64,000 nt of DNA, taken from CAZNOG01 sp964574635. GTDB lineage: Bacteria > Bacteroidota > Bacteroidia > Flavobacteriales_D > Cryomorphaceae. The notes beneath the pieces are model-generated. The model was not told where the DNA came from, did no database searches, and worked only from the letters and a program-made list of their open reading frames with translations. The translations under genes were made by a program, and so were the position numbers. Shown piece by piece: positions 44,394-52,728 of the stretch (within the stretch, counting starts at the first letter, position 1; each line of letters opens with the position of its first letter). The stretch spans positions 186,001 through 250,000 of the forward strand of contig CAZNOG010000002.1 of assembly GCA_964574635.1 (NCBI GenBank), given 5' to 3'.

Positions 44394-45980
44394 TCAGAGG
44401 GAATATCGCTGCACCCCTTTCGCACCCATGGTCACGATGTAGCTGCCGTCGGGTGAGAAAGAGAAACGGGTGTTTTTTTCTCTTTTGGACGACATGAGTT
44501 CTTTGCCGGTATCCAGATCGATCACCTGCATTTCCTTCTTATTCATCATGAGAATGTTTCCACCCTTCACGCGGCACTCGCTGTAGGGTTCCTTCATTTT
44601 CACGAAATATTCGGTTTTAAAATCCTTGTTGATCATGGCGAAACCTTTCTCACCCAAAATACCGATTTTGTCGCCGTGGAGATGGAATTCCTTGGCCTCG
44701 CCCACTTTGAATTCCTTGAGTTTCTTCTCGTTGATGGTTGCTCCCGTGGCCAAGTCCAAAGCGTAAAATGAATTGGCGTCGGCGACATACACCACGTTGT
44801 CCACCACCACCGGATTGGTTATTCTCTTCTTGAGTTTGGAGGTCTTCCACAGGAATTTGCCGGTGGCGGCGTCGTAGGTTTCCACACGGAAGGGCGACAT
44901 CCATTCGCGCTTTCTCACGAATTCAGAACTGGTCTTCCGATCCACGACTACCTCACCACCGAGTTGAAAAACCAGTTTTCCGTCCACCAACTCGATTTGC
45001 GGGATGGCGTCGGGTTTGGACTCCATTTGAGTGGACCAATACACTTGGCCATCGATCACATTTCTCTTTTCGATGAACACCTTCGGCGATGCGTGTTTTA
45101 CTCTCACGATGTAAATGTCGTCGCCCACCATCAAGGGTCGGGGGATGCCGCCGTAGACATAGGTCTCGCTGCCCAAACCGACTTTGTAATCGTATAATTC
45201 GAAGTCGGCGTCCCATACTTTCATACCGGTCTCGAAATCAAACACCTGCATTCCCGAGATGAGGCAGAAGATGCGGTTGCCGTTAATAGAGAGGTCGGTA
45301 AGCGGCGAACCTCCGTAGTATGTCGTCGGAACCATCCCGCGGTATTCGGATTCCCAGACGAGTTCGCCCGTGGAGGCGTTGATTCTCATCAATTGATTTT
45401 TGAATCCCGAAAACAAAGCGCCGAGGCCGGTTTTGAAGTTCACCAACACCAATTCGTTGCTGCCCGGTATATATACATTATGTGCGATGGCGCCTTTGAA
45501 GCGCGGTTGAGCCCAGAGTTGCTTTCCGGTTTGTGCGTCGAGGGTCACCAACCCATCTTTGGTGATGATGGCGAAGGACGACAAGTCGGGGAAATACACG
45601 GTATTGCTGATGGAAACGTTTTGGAAATCCCTGGTTTGCCACAGCAACTTCCCGTTTTCAAGATCCACGCAGAAGATGTTGTCTTTTCCCATGCGCTTGT
45701 CCGAAAGGAAAATCACACCGGCCTCCTCCATGATGTGTTGGCTGTCCACCGTTCTGGCGCCGGCCAGATCGTTGAACGTGGCGCTCCAAACTTTCTCCCC
45801 CGTTTTGCCGTCCAGCACGCAGATGTCGCGTTTGGTCGTGCCTACGAGGTGTCTTCCCCCTTCGGTTTCGTAGAGGAGAAAATCGGGTTTGTTATCGAAA
45901 TTGGCTTTCCACGAATCGCCTTGGCCAAAGGCCGTGGCGGTTGAAAGCAATAGGATCGGAAGGATGCGTTGCCATTTCAT
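44394..45980 (-). CDS. Secreted PQQ-like beta-propeller protein
   Basis: 528 residues with a signal peptide (MKWQRILPILLLSTATAFG) and outer-membrane/periplasmic beta-propeller repeats of the PQQ type: VCVLDGKTGEKVWSATF-like, ENGKLLWQTRDF, DAQTGKQLWAQPRF, NASTGELVWESEY, VIDGQVYWSTQM and YDAATGKFLWKTSKL. Such repeats (about 6-8 blades) here lack the residues for PQQ and calcium binding to a dehydrogenase, so a scaffold or sensor role is likelier than an enzyme. Upstream neighbours are the SusD-associated genes; downstream is the sensor kinase. Confidence 0.85.
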   Translation of the reverse strand: MKWQRILPILLLSTATAFGQGDSWKANFDNKPDFLLYETEGGRHLVGTTKRDICVLDGKTGEKVWSATFNDLAGARTVDSQHIMEEAGVIFLSDKRMGKDNIFCVDLENGKLLWQTRDFQNVSISNTVYFPDLSSFAIITKDGLVTLDAQTGKQLWAQPRFKGAIAHNVYIPGSNELVLVNFKTGLGALFSGFKNQLMRINASTGELVWESEYRGMVPTTYYGGSPLTDLSINGNRIFCLISGMQVFDFETGMKVWDADFELYDYKVGLGSETYVYGGIPRPLMVGDDIYIVRVKHASPKVFIEKRNVIDGQVYWSTQMESKPDAIPQIELVDGKLVFQLGGEVVVDRKTSSEFVRKREWMSPFRVETYDAATGKFLWKTSKLKKRITNPVVVDNVVYVADANSFYALDLATGATINEKKLKEFKVGEAKEFHLHGDKIGILGEKGFAMINKDFKTEYFVKMKEPYSECRVKGGNILMMNKKEMQVIDLDTGKELMSSKREKNTRFSFSPDGSYIVTMGAKGVQRYSL

Positions 45981-46322
45981 TTTGTACGGTTTTGATTGTC
46001 CACCGTCAAAAATATGCGCGACCCTGCGGTTGCAAAATGGCTATTTCGTAGTAATTCCCGGGGGCAATTGTACGACCTTCATCGAGTATTTAATTGAATA
46101 CGGGAAGCCCATCCCGCGCGAGGACGAAGGTCGGCATCCTTTCTCCGCAGGAGTTTATTGCGGAGAAAGATAAAGACCATAGGCCGACCCCGGCAAAGTG
46201 TTTTGACGTGGATTGCGCCCCTCGTGAGCGGGAACTAAAATTAAGCCATAGCGAAAACGCCGGGGACGCGCCCAAAAAATCCAAAATCCAATGCGGATTA
46301 CACAACGGAAAATCCCGCCGCT
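45981..46322. other. Intergenic region with structured element copy 4
   Basis: 340 bp between the secreted 289-residue protein and the propeller gene. Apart from element copy 4 it contains CGCGCCCAAAAAATCC (46268-46283), which resembles CACGCCCAAAAAATC near 15697, possibly a shared flank. No protein gene was recognised. Confidence 0.55.
46126..46194 (+). ncRNA. Structured interspersed element, copy 4 (short form)
   Basis: 69 bp: GAA-GGTC-GGCATCC, then the perfect 10-bp stem TTTCTCCGCA/TGCGGAGAAA (46140-46149, 46159-46168) with loop GGAGTTTAT, then GATAAA-GACC and AGGCCGACCCCGGC. It lacks the long inner hairpin with the AGCGACC core found in the other five, so it shows which parts are essential. 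GGTC (46129-46132) can pair with GACC (46175-46178). Confidence 0.62.
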
Positions 46323-47192
46323 TTACTCCGGGCACCCCACGGTGAGCGTGGCTTGTGAGAATGGCGGCGCCGCTACGGGTGGCTTGGAAACGAACACGGT
46401 CAAGGAAGTGAGTTCGCTGCCTTCGGGGATCCCGAAGAATTGGTCGGGAACCATGGTGAAGGTGAAAGTGCCGTCGCCCCGATCGTCGAGAAGAATTTCC
46501 GTGCCGGGCGCATTGCCTTTGTACTGCACCGGCCCGCCGTCCACGCGGTAAGCGAAGTACACGAACGCCTCGGAGGGGTCGAGGTTTTGCAAGGAAGTGA
46601 CCGTTTCGATGTTGTTGTTGTAGGTGATTCTCAAATAATCGGATGGAAACCAAATGGTGGGGAAAGTGCAAAAAATACTCACGCACCCTGGGGATTCGGG
46701 AACCACGGACAAATCAGGCGATTTTTGCTCGGGAAGATCGGGTGGCGTGCCGTTTTTCTCCTTCAGCAAAAAATGGATGCCCTCGCCGTAAAAATCGGCG
46801 GCCGGTGAATTGTAAAACGTGGTCAGCGGCACTTCGAAAAAATCGTAGTACCAGAGGTTTGGGTTGGAAGGGTCTTGCTTCATCCGCATGTTTTCGTTCG
46901 ACGCATTCCACTCGCCGTTGGTAATGTTGATCGTTTCGCCGTTTACGGTGATGGCCGGTCGCGCCTCCAGCGGCACCCAGGTCCAGATGTACAGGGGATT
47001 GCTCACCGGATCGGCGTCTTGCAATTCCGGGCAACTGCATTCGGCAGAGGTGATGTCGACGTACAATCTGGCCGGTTCCGATACATTGGTCGGTGAAGGC
47101 ACGAGGTAGATGGATTGCGCGTTTGCAACCGACGCCATGGCCGCGAGAACCGCGATGCAGCCGATTTGAAACAATCTGATAGTCGCTTTCAT
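46323..47192 (-). CDS. Secreted protein associated with the SusC/SusD locus
   Basis: 289 residues, signal peptide MKATIRLFQIGCIAVLAAMASVANAQ. Two beta-sandwich-like halves are likely; a stretch with IWTWVPLEARPAITVNGETINITNGEWNAS-type composition (about 50-80) and NPNLWYYDFFEVPLTTFY resembles starch-binding or SusE/SusF-type surface proteins, but similarity is not strong enough to name. No lipobox is present, so it may be periplasmic. It ends the run susC-susD-lipoprotein-this gene and shares their direction. Confidence 0.6.
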   Translation of the reverse strand: MKATIRLFQIGCIAVLAAMASVANAQSIYLVPSPTNVSEPARLYVDITSAECSCPELQDADPVSNPLYIWTWVPLEARPAITVNGETINITNGEWNASNENMRMKQDPSNPNLWYYDFFEVPLTTFYNSPAADFYGEGIHFLLKEKNGTPPDLPEQKSPDLSVVPESPGCVSIFCTFPTIWFPSDYLRITYNNNIETVTSLQNLDPSEAFVYFAYRVDGGPVQYKGNAPGTEILLDDRGDGTFTFTMVPDQFFGIPEGSELTSLTVFVSKPPVAAPPFSQATLTVGCPE

Positions 47193-47203
47193 AATTCCTT
47201 AAT

Positions 47204-47719
47204 TTATCCCTCCACCCTTTTGAAAATCAACGCGTAACTATAAACCGCCTCCCAAGAGCCGTCGAGTTGGCAGTGGTGCTTGTCGAAGCGCACTCTCAGT
47301 TCCTTGTCGATGCGTCTGGTGGGCGATTCCAGATGCAGCACGCGGGTATCGCCTTCCGGATTCAGGACGATTTGCGTGGGGAAGCGGTCGTCGTCGAATC
47401 GCCATTCTCCCGAGTCGGGAAGGAAGTTGACCCCTTCGCCGGGGAAGATTTCAAAAGACCCATCGCTGTTGAATTTCAGCGAAAGCCGGTCTTCTCCTTG
47501 GAGGTAAAATTCGCTGAAATCGCTCTCGCGCCGCGCAGGGTCGGCACCGTCGATGATAACCACTTGTTCGATTTCCCACATGGTGGAGGTGAGTCCTTCG
47601 ATTTTGGAAAAGGGCGCGCCGAGCTCTCCCTCGGGTTCCGGTTTGCAAGCGGTGAAAACCGCAGCGGCCGCCAAGAGGAAAGCGGTTTTGTGGAACAGTT
47701 GTTTTATGGTGGCGTTCAT
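47204..47719 (-). CDS. Lipoprotein of the SusC/SusD locus (lipocalin-like, DUF5004-type)
   Basis: 171 residues; signal with lipobox FTAC at Cys25 (AVFTACKPEPEGE), then a small beta-rich domain (TSTMWEIEQVVIIDGADP; DRLSLKFNSDGSFEIFPGEGV; GEWRFDDDRFPTQIVL) like the lipocalin-like/DUF5004 lipoproteins often found beside SusD genes. The ATG at 47719 is used; the longer open frame above it shadows the end of susD. It starts 33 bp after the susD stop. Substrate binding is plausible but unproven. Confidence 0.72.
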   Translation of the reverse strand: MNATIKQLFHKTAFLLAAAAVFTACKPEPEGELGAPFSKIEGLTSTMWEIEQVVIIDGADPARRESDFSEFYLQGEDRLSLKFNSDGSFEIFPGEGVNFLPDSGEWRFDDDRFPTQIVLNPEGDTRVLHLESPTRRIDKELRVRFDKHHCQLDGSWEAVYSYALIFKRVEG

Positions 47720-47751
47720 GGTGTTCTCGAGTAATTGAGGTTCGTATCGCG

Positions 47752-49173
47752 TCAGCACCCTCCACGGGGGTTCATCGGGAAGTTGGCGGTTTGTTCCGAA
47801 GAGGGAAACTGAAGCAACATGCCCGGGCAATCCCACGGCGCACCGCGCATTTCTATGTGTTCCCCTTGTGATCCGATGCGCTTCACGTCATGGAGTCTCT
47901 GGCCGTTGAAGGGGAATTCCAATCGTCTTTCCCTCCTGGCGGCTTCGATGATCGTTTGGGGAGACACGCCGCCCACGAGGTTGTTCAAGTTGTTTCCGAA
48001 TGCTCGTTCGCGGATGTCGTTTACGTCCGCTATGGCTACGTCGAGGTTCTGATTCATTTCCGCGGCCGACTCGGCTCGGATGAGTTTCATCTGCGTCACG
48101 GTGAGCACCGGCACGTTGAAATAAGAAGAATCGAACATCGTGGTGGTGAAATAGGTATTTCCGTCGATGGAGTTTTCGTGGAAATAACCCGCCCGCAGCG
48201 ACGAAGGTGTGGCGCCGGTCTGCGAAAGTTCGTAGAGTTCTTCGCTCGGGCCCAAGGTAGGTCGGCTGCTGCCCGCGTAGTAATTCCCTCTGAAACCTCC
48301 GTTGCGGCTGTCGACGTTGGCGTCGGAACGGATTGCGGAGAAGATGTAGAAAATCGATTCGGTGCCCGGCTGAGGGTGAACGTATTTATTGTAGGTCTGC
48401 GTATCGAAAGAAAACGGACCCGTGGTAAGCACCGCATCGGCCAATTCATAGGCGCGGGGGTAGTCGTGCATTTGAAACCTCACCTCGGCCTCCAAGGCCA
48501 TGGCCGACCATTTTGTGGCGTACACGTCGTTGAATTCGGGGAGGTTCTCTGAAGCGAAGCTCAAGTCGCTCAAAATCAAATTGTATACCGCCGCCACGGA
48601 AGATCTCTCTACGGTCTCGATCAGCGTATTGGTCCTGATTGCCACGCCGGGGTGCGTGTTTCCGGGCGTATATCCGTACGGTTGCGCCCAACCCCTCACG
48701 GCGTCGAAGTGGCAAAGGGCGCGGATGAACCGTGCCTCCGCCTCCATTCTCCTGCGGTCTTCGGGTGAGAGGTCCGGTACCCGGTGCAAGTTCTCGATCA
48801 CCGTGTTGCCGCGCAGCACCGCGATATACAAATTGTGGAAGGTGCCTCCCAACGTGCCGTTGAACACCGTGGTGGACCGCAGCCAAATCGAAGTATAGTC
48901 GTCGTGATTGTTGGGTCGCGCCGCATTGTCGGTGAGCAGGGTCATTAAATTCTGCACCGAACCGTTGTACGTGTTTCCCAACACATCGTACGCCGAATTC
49001 AGCAATTCCTGAAGGTCGTTTGCGCTTTGTATCGCCTCATCGGGCGACACGTTGGAACCGTGCAATGGGGGCTTTTGCTCCAAAAGGTCGTCGCAGGCCA
49101 CCAATCCCAGGGCCAAGAGCAGAACCAAGGACCAATGGAAGGAAAAGGCGGTATGAACAATTCGGGTTTTCAT
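47752..49173 (-). CDS. SusD/RagB-family outer-membrane lipoprotein
   Basis: 473 residues; lipobox LVAC gives Cys27 (LALGLVACDDLLEQKPP). SusD tetratricopeptide-like scaffold is recognisable by the N-terminal NDLQELLNSAYDVL and LRGNTVIENLHRVPDLSPEDRRRMEAEARFIRALCHFDAVRGWAQPYG, and the C-terminal PQTIIEAARRERRLEFPFNGQRLHDVKRIG. It caps the TonB-dependent SusC channel, capturing its ligand at the surface. Its start and the susC stop overlap by one base. The length matches the family. Confidence 0.95.
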   Translation of the reverse strand: MKTRIVHTAFSFHWSLVLLLALGLVACDDLLEQKPPLHGSNVSPDEAIQSANDLQELLNSAYDVLGNTYNGSVQNLMTLLTDNAARPNNHDDYTSIWLRSTTVFNGTLGGTFHNLYIAVLRGNTVIENLHRVPDLSPEDRRRMEAEARFIRALCHFDAVRGWAQPYGYTPGNTHPGVAIRTNTLIETVERSSVAAVYNLILSDLSFASENLPEFNDVYATKWSAMALEAEVRFQMHDYPRAYELADAVLTTGPFSFDTQTYNKYVHPQPGTESIFYIFSAIRSDANVDSRNGGFRGNYYAGSSRPTLGPSEELYELSQTGATPSSLRAGYFHENSIDGNTYFTTTMFDSSYFNVPVLTVTQMKLIRAESAAEMNQNLDVAIADVNDIRERAFGNNLNNLVGGVSPQTIIEAARRERRLEFPFNGQRLHDVKRIGSQGEHIEMRGAPWDCPGMLLQFPSSEQTANFPMNPRGGC

Positions 49174-52100
49174 CAGAAGTTCAGATTTATGGCCAGGTTG
49201 AAGGACTTTTCCTGGGGTGGCGTGAGGTAAGTGATATTGGAACTCATGTTTCGGTCGGTGGCGTTTTCGAAATCACGCGCAATTTCCGGGTCCAGCCCGT
49301 CGAAATTCGTGAAGGTGAGGAAATTCACCGCCGAAAAAGTGATGGAAGCCGCGCGGAACTCGGCTTTTCCCACGTTGAACCGCGGCAAGTTATACGTGAG
49401 ACTCAAGCGGCGCACGCGCAGGTAGTCACCGTCTTTGAGCCACTGCGTGGTGTTGTTGTTGAAGGCCTGGTCCAAACCGTAATTCTCCGCCAATCGGGAA
49501 AGTTGGGCGTATTCGGCATCGTCGCCGGGTTGACGCCAACGGTCGTAAATGTCGGTGCGCATGTTCCAATCGGTCACCACCCCCAGCTGGCGCTTGGAAG
49601 AAGAATCGTAGATGTTGCTTCCGACGGAAAACACGAATACCAAGCCCAAGTCCCAACGGCCGTAAGAAAAGGTATTTGTCATCCCGCCGACGGCCTTGGG
49701 CAACACCCGGCCCACCGCTTGGCGAAAGTCGGCGTTCCATTCGTAGGTCTCCTCGCCGTTCCGGTCGAGATACACGTTGCGGCCGGTCACCGGGTCGATG
49801 TGTGAGAACACCACCAGATAGTTGGTGCCCACGGGTTTGCCCACCACCACCCTGGTGTCGTTGGTTCCACCGCCGATGGCATCGGCCGTGTAATCACCTA
49901 TACTTTTGATCTCGTTGTAGTTGTACGCCACGTTAAAATCGGTGGTCCACGAGAATTTTCCGGCCTCCACGTTAACGGAAGAAATTTCCAGTTCAACCCC
50001 GCTGTTGACGATGGCTCCGACGTTGTCCCAGAAAGTGGAAAATCCCGTGCTCGGCTGTGGATGGAGATTCAACAACACGTCGGTGGTGTGTTTGTGGTAA
50101 AACGAAAGCGTAGAGGTGATCCGGTCTTCGAAGAATCCCATCTCAACCGCCACGTCCACGACGTTGGAAGTTTCCCACTGCAAATTCGGGTTGGGCGAGA
50201 CGCTCAAGAACCGATACGTTTCGTCGTTGTATCCGTTGTCGACGGTGAGGTATTCGCCGTATTGTTGGTAATTGGGAATGGCGGCGTTGCCCGTAATTCC
50301 CCATCCGGCGCGGAGTTTCAAGAAGGAAATCACTTTGCTGTTTGCCAGAAACGCCTCCTCGCTTACGATCCATCCCAAAGATGCCGACGGGAAGAACCCG
50401 AAACGGTTGTTCTCGCCGAAACGGGATGAACCGTCGGCACGGAAAGTCACTTGCGCGAAGTATTTGTTTTGCCGAGCGTAATTCACACGCGCAAACCCGC
50501 TGACGAAATTGTAGACTTCCCGACGGTTGCGGCCGTCGCTCAAATAACCCTGCCGGATGATGCTGTCTCCCACCGCCATTAGGGCCTCGTCGAATACGTC
50601 GTTGTCGTCGCGGTAGGGTCCCGTCACTTCGCTGTCTTCACGGTACATTCTCGCCTTGGACAGGGTGCGCGATTCTTGGTATTCCCCACCGATCATGTAC
50701 GTCAGTTTATTGTCGTCGTCGATGGAATGCAAGTACGTGGCCGTGGCGTTGAAATTGAAGTTGTTCGTAAAGGTCGACCACCGTTCGATCAAATGGTTCC
50801 TGTGGTCCATGCGATCGGACATCCGCAACATGGCGTCGGTGAACTTGTCGTCTTTCAAGTCGAGGTAGTCGTATCCGCCGTAGCCTTTGATGAACAGGTT
50901 TTCCAGCGGTCGGTATTCCAAAGACAGGTGGTTGATGGACCGCCACTCGGTGGTGCGCCAATCCTGCAATTCACGTAGGCGCACGGGGTTGGAACCCTGG
51001 CTCCAGTAGTCGCCCGGCAGGTGGAGCACATCACCGCCCGACGAAAAAACCGTGTCGGTGAAAAATATAGGATATATGGGCAAGGCCGTCGACATGGCCG
51101 CGCCGAGTCCCCCGCTCCACCCGGCGTCCACGCGGTGGTTCACCCCTCGGTTTACCGATACTCCCCCGCTCAAGGTCAATTTCGGGTGGAGTTCGTAGCT
51201 CACGTTCGTGCGGAAAGAAGTCCTCTCGTAGGAATTGCCCTTGAGGTAGCTGCCGTTGTCGTCGTAGCCTATGGACGAAAAGAGGTTCAGCTTATCCGTT
51301 CCGTAGCCCGCCGAAAAGTTGTACGATTGTTTCAAACCCACGTGAATGACCTCATCCACCCAGTCGGTATTGGTGTTGAGGGCGTCTTCCCAAGAGATGG
51401 AGCCCGGCAAGGGCGCACGTCCCACGTTACCGTCGTTTTCCCACGCCTCTTGATAGAGCTGCAGGTAGGCGTCGGAATCGAGCATGTTGGGTCGTGCAGT
51501 CGGAAATGCGATGCCGTGTCGCGTGTTCAACCCAAAGCTCCAACCCTTTCCTTTGCCGGTTTTGGTCGTGATCAAGATCACCCCGTTGGCTCCCCTCGAA
51601 CCGTAAATCCCCGTCGCCGCGGCGTCCTTCAGTATTTCGATGCTTTCGATGTCGTTGGGGTTGATGGTGGCCAGGGGGTTGTTGTTCATCGCGCCCCGGT
51701 TGTCGTTCATAAAATAATCCTGTGTAATGGGTATACCGTCCACCACGTAGAGTGGATCGCCCGCGGCCGAAATGGATGCGATGCCGCGAATGCGCACCAC
51801 GGACCCCGATCCGGCCAGTCCGCTGCCCTGCGTCACCTGCACGCCGGCGGCTTTTCCTTGCAGCGCGCTCTCAAAACTCGGTGTGGGAATGTCGGTGATG
51901 TCTTTCGATTCGATTTTCGATATGGATCCCGTCACCTCCCGTTCGCGCTGCACGCCGTAGCCCACCACCACCAATTCGGCCAAGCTTTCCACGGTCGGCT
52001 TCATGGCCACGTCCAAGTTCTGCGTTTCACCGGCGCTCAAAGACACCGATTCCGTGCGGGACTCATAACCCACAAAGGAGAAAATCAGCGTGTGTTCACC

Positions 52101-52313
52101 CGGCGCAATATCGCTGATGGTGTACCGTCCATCCACATCCGTAGCGGCGCCCTTCGTGGTGCCTTCTATCCTCACCGTCACCCCGGGCATCGTCCGCCCC
52201 GCCTCGTCAACAACCGTTCCCATAACGGATTGTCCGTGCACCGTCGCGCCGGTCACGACCAAAATAAGAAGGCACAGCAGCCTCCATTTCATCAATGGTT
52301 TTGTCATGCTCAA
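49173..52313 (-). CDS. SusC/RagA-family TonB-dependent transporter
   Basis: 1046 residues. Signal peptide (residues 1-28), a carboxypeptidase-regulatory-like domain (GTVVDEAGRTMPGVTVRIEGT, about 32-112), the SusC signature VVVGYGVQREREVTGSIS (about 119-136), plug (IPTPSFESALQGKAAGVQ; IESIEILKDAAATGIYGSRGANGVILITTK) and a 22-strand barrel ending in FNLAINLNF. It imports a ligand with SusD and TonB energy. The ligand cannot be read from the sequence. The neighbouring secreted GH13 enzyme at 55-58 kb makes alpha-glucans one possibility. No anti-sigma or HTCS gene is adjacent; the nearest regulators are the two-component genes at 40.6-44.2 kb. Confidence 0.96.
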   Translation of the reverse strand: MSMTKPLMKWRLLCLLILVVTGATVHGQSVMGTVVDEAGRTMPGVTVRIEGTTKGAATDVDGRYTISDIAPGEHTLIFSFVGYESRTESVSLSAGETQNLDVAMKPTVESLAELVVVGYGVQREREVTGSISKIESKDITDIPTPSFESALQGKAAGVQVTQGSGLAGSGSVVRIRGIASISAAGDPLYVVDGIPITQDYFMNDNRGAMNNNPLATINPNDIESIEILKDAAATGIYGSRGANGVILITTKTGKGKGWSFGLNTRHGIAFPTARPNMLDSDAYLQLYQEAWENDGNVGRAPLPGSISWEDALNTNTDWVDEVIHVGLKQSYNFSAGYGTDKLNLFSSIGYDDNGSYLKGNSYERTSFRTNVSYELHPKLTLSGGVSVNRGVNHRVDAGWSGGLGAAMSTALPIYPIFFTDTVFSSGGDVLHLPGDYWSQGSNPVRLRELQDWRTTEWRSINHLSLEYRPLENLFIKGYGGYDYLDLKDDKFTDAMLRMSDRMDHRNHLIERWSTFTNNFNFNATATYLHSIDDDNKLTYMIGGEYQESRTLSKARMYREDSEVTGPYRDDNDVFDEALMAVGDSIIRQGYLSDGRNRREVYNFVSGFARVNYARQNKYFAQVTFRADGSSRFGENNRFGFFPSASLGWIVSEEAFLANSKVISFLKLRAGWGITGNAAIPNYQQYGEYLTVDNGYNDETYRFLSVSPNPNLQWETSNVVDVAVEMGFFEDRITSTLSFYHKHTTDVLLNLHPQPSTGFSTFWDNVGAIVNSGVELEISSVNVEAGKFSWTTDFNVAYNYNEIKSIGDYTADAIGGGTNDTRVVVGKPVGTNYLVVFSHIDPVTGRNVYLDRNGEETYEWNADFRQAVGRVLPKAVGGMTNTFSYGRWDLGLVFVFSVGSNIYDSSSKRQLGVVTDWNMRTDIYDRWRQPGDDAEYAQLSRLAENYGLDQAFNNNTTQWLKDGDYLRVRRLSLTYNLPRFNVGKAEFRAASITFSAVNFLTFTNFDGLDPEIARDFENATDRNMSSNITYLTPPQEKSFNLAINLNF

Positions 52314-52728
52314 TCGGTTTATGATCGGTCAGGGTGGCCGCATAATTTGCAGCCGGGGGTAAATGTAAAAAATTTCAGTGTGTCTTTTGTACACTCCGAA
52401 ACTTCTCCCTTACCGGCAGGCCTCGAAAGGTCTATGCGTATCGGTTTTTTGGAGGTGCCCCGTCGGGCTCAATCCGGCCGTATGCGTGGTTGATTGCGTT
52501 CGGAGTTCTTATTCCGTGTGGCTTCCGGGTCGGTTTACCGCCTGTATCTTTTTTCCCTTCGGCGGGTAGTACGCGGTTCGGTGAGAGCTCATAAAATCGC
52601 TTCCCCGTATCCGCACCACCCAAGCCGACGGAAAAAAAGGATGCCGGCGTCCACCCTCACCCGATTTTGCCTTGGTCGACATCACGTGCGGCAAGGAGAG
52701 TCGGATTCCTCGACCCGTCCGGGGAGGA
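52314..52728. other. Intergenic region between antiporter and susC
   Basis: 415 bp. It holds structured element copy 5 (52522-52651). Otherwise a GC-rich stretch just upstream of susC without a clear -7 box; nothing coding was recognised. Confidence 0.55.
52522..52651 (-). ncRNA. Structured interspersed element, copy 5
   Basis: On the minus strand: GA-CGCC-GGCATCC, then TTTTTTTCC and GTCGGC, a long unpaired or weakly paired middle, GCCGAAGGGAAAAAA, GATACA-GGCG and GTAAACCGACCCGG. CGCC (52646-52649) and GGCG (52539-52542) are complementary. 130 bp long. It lacks the AGCGACCTTGGAAGCTC core, so its middle is the most divergent. It is oriented with the minus-strand genes on both sides. Confidence 0.55.
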
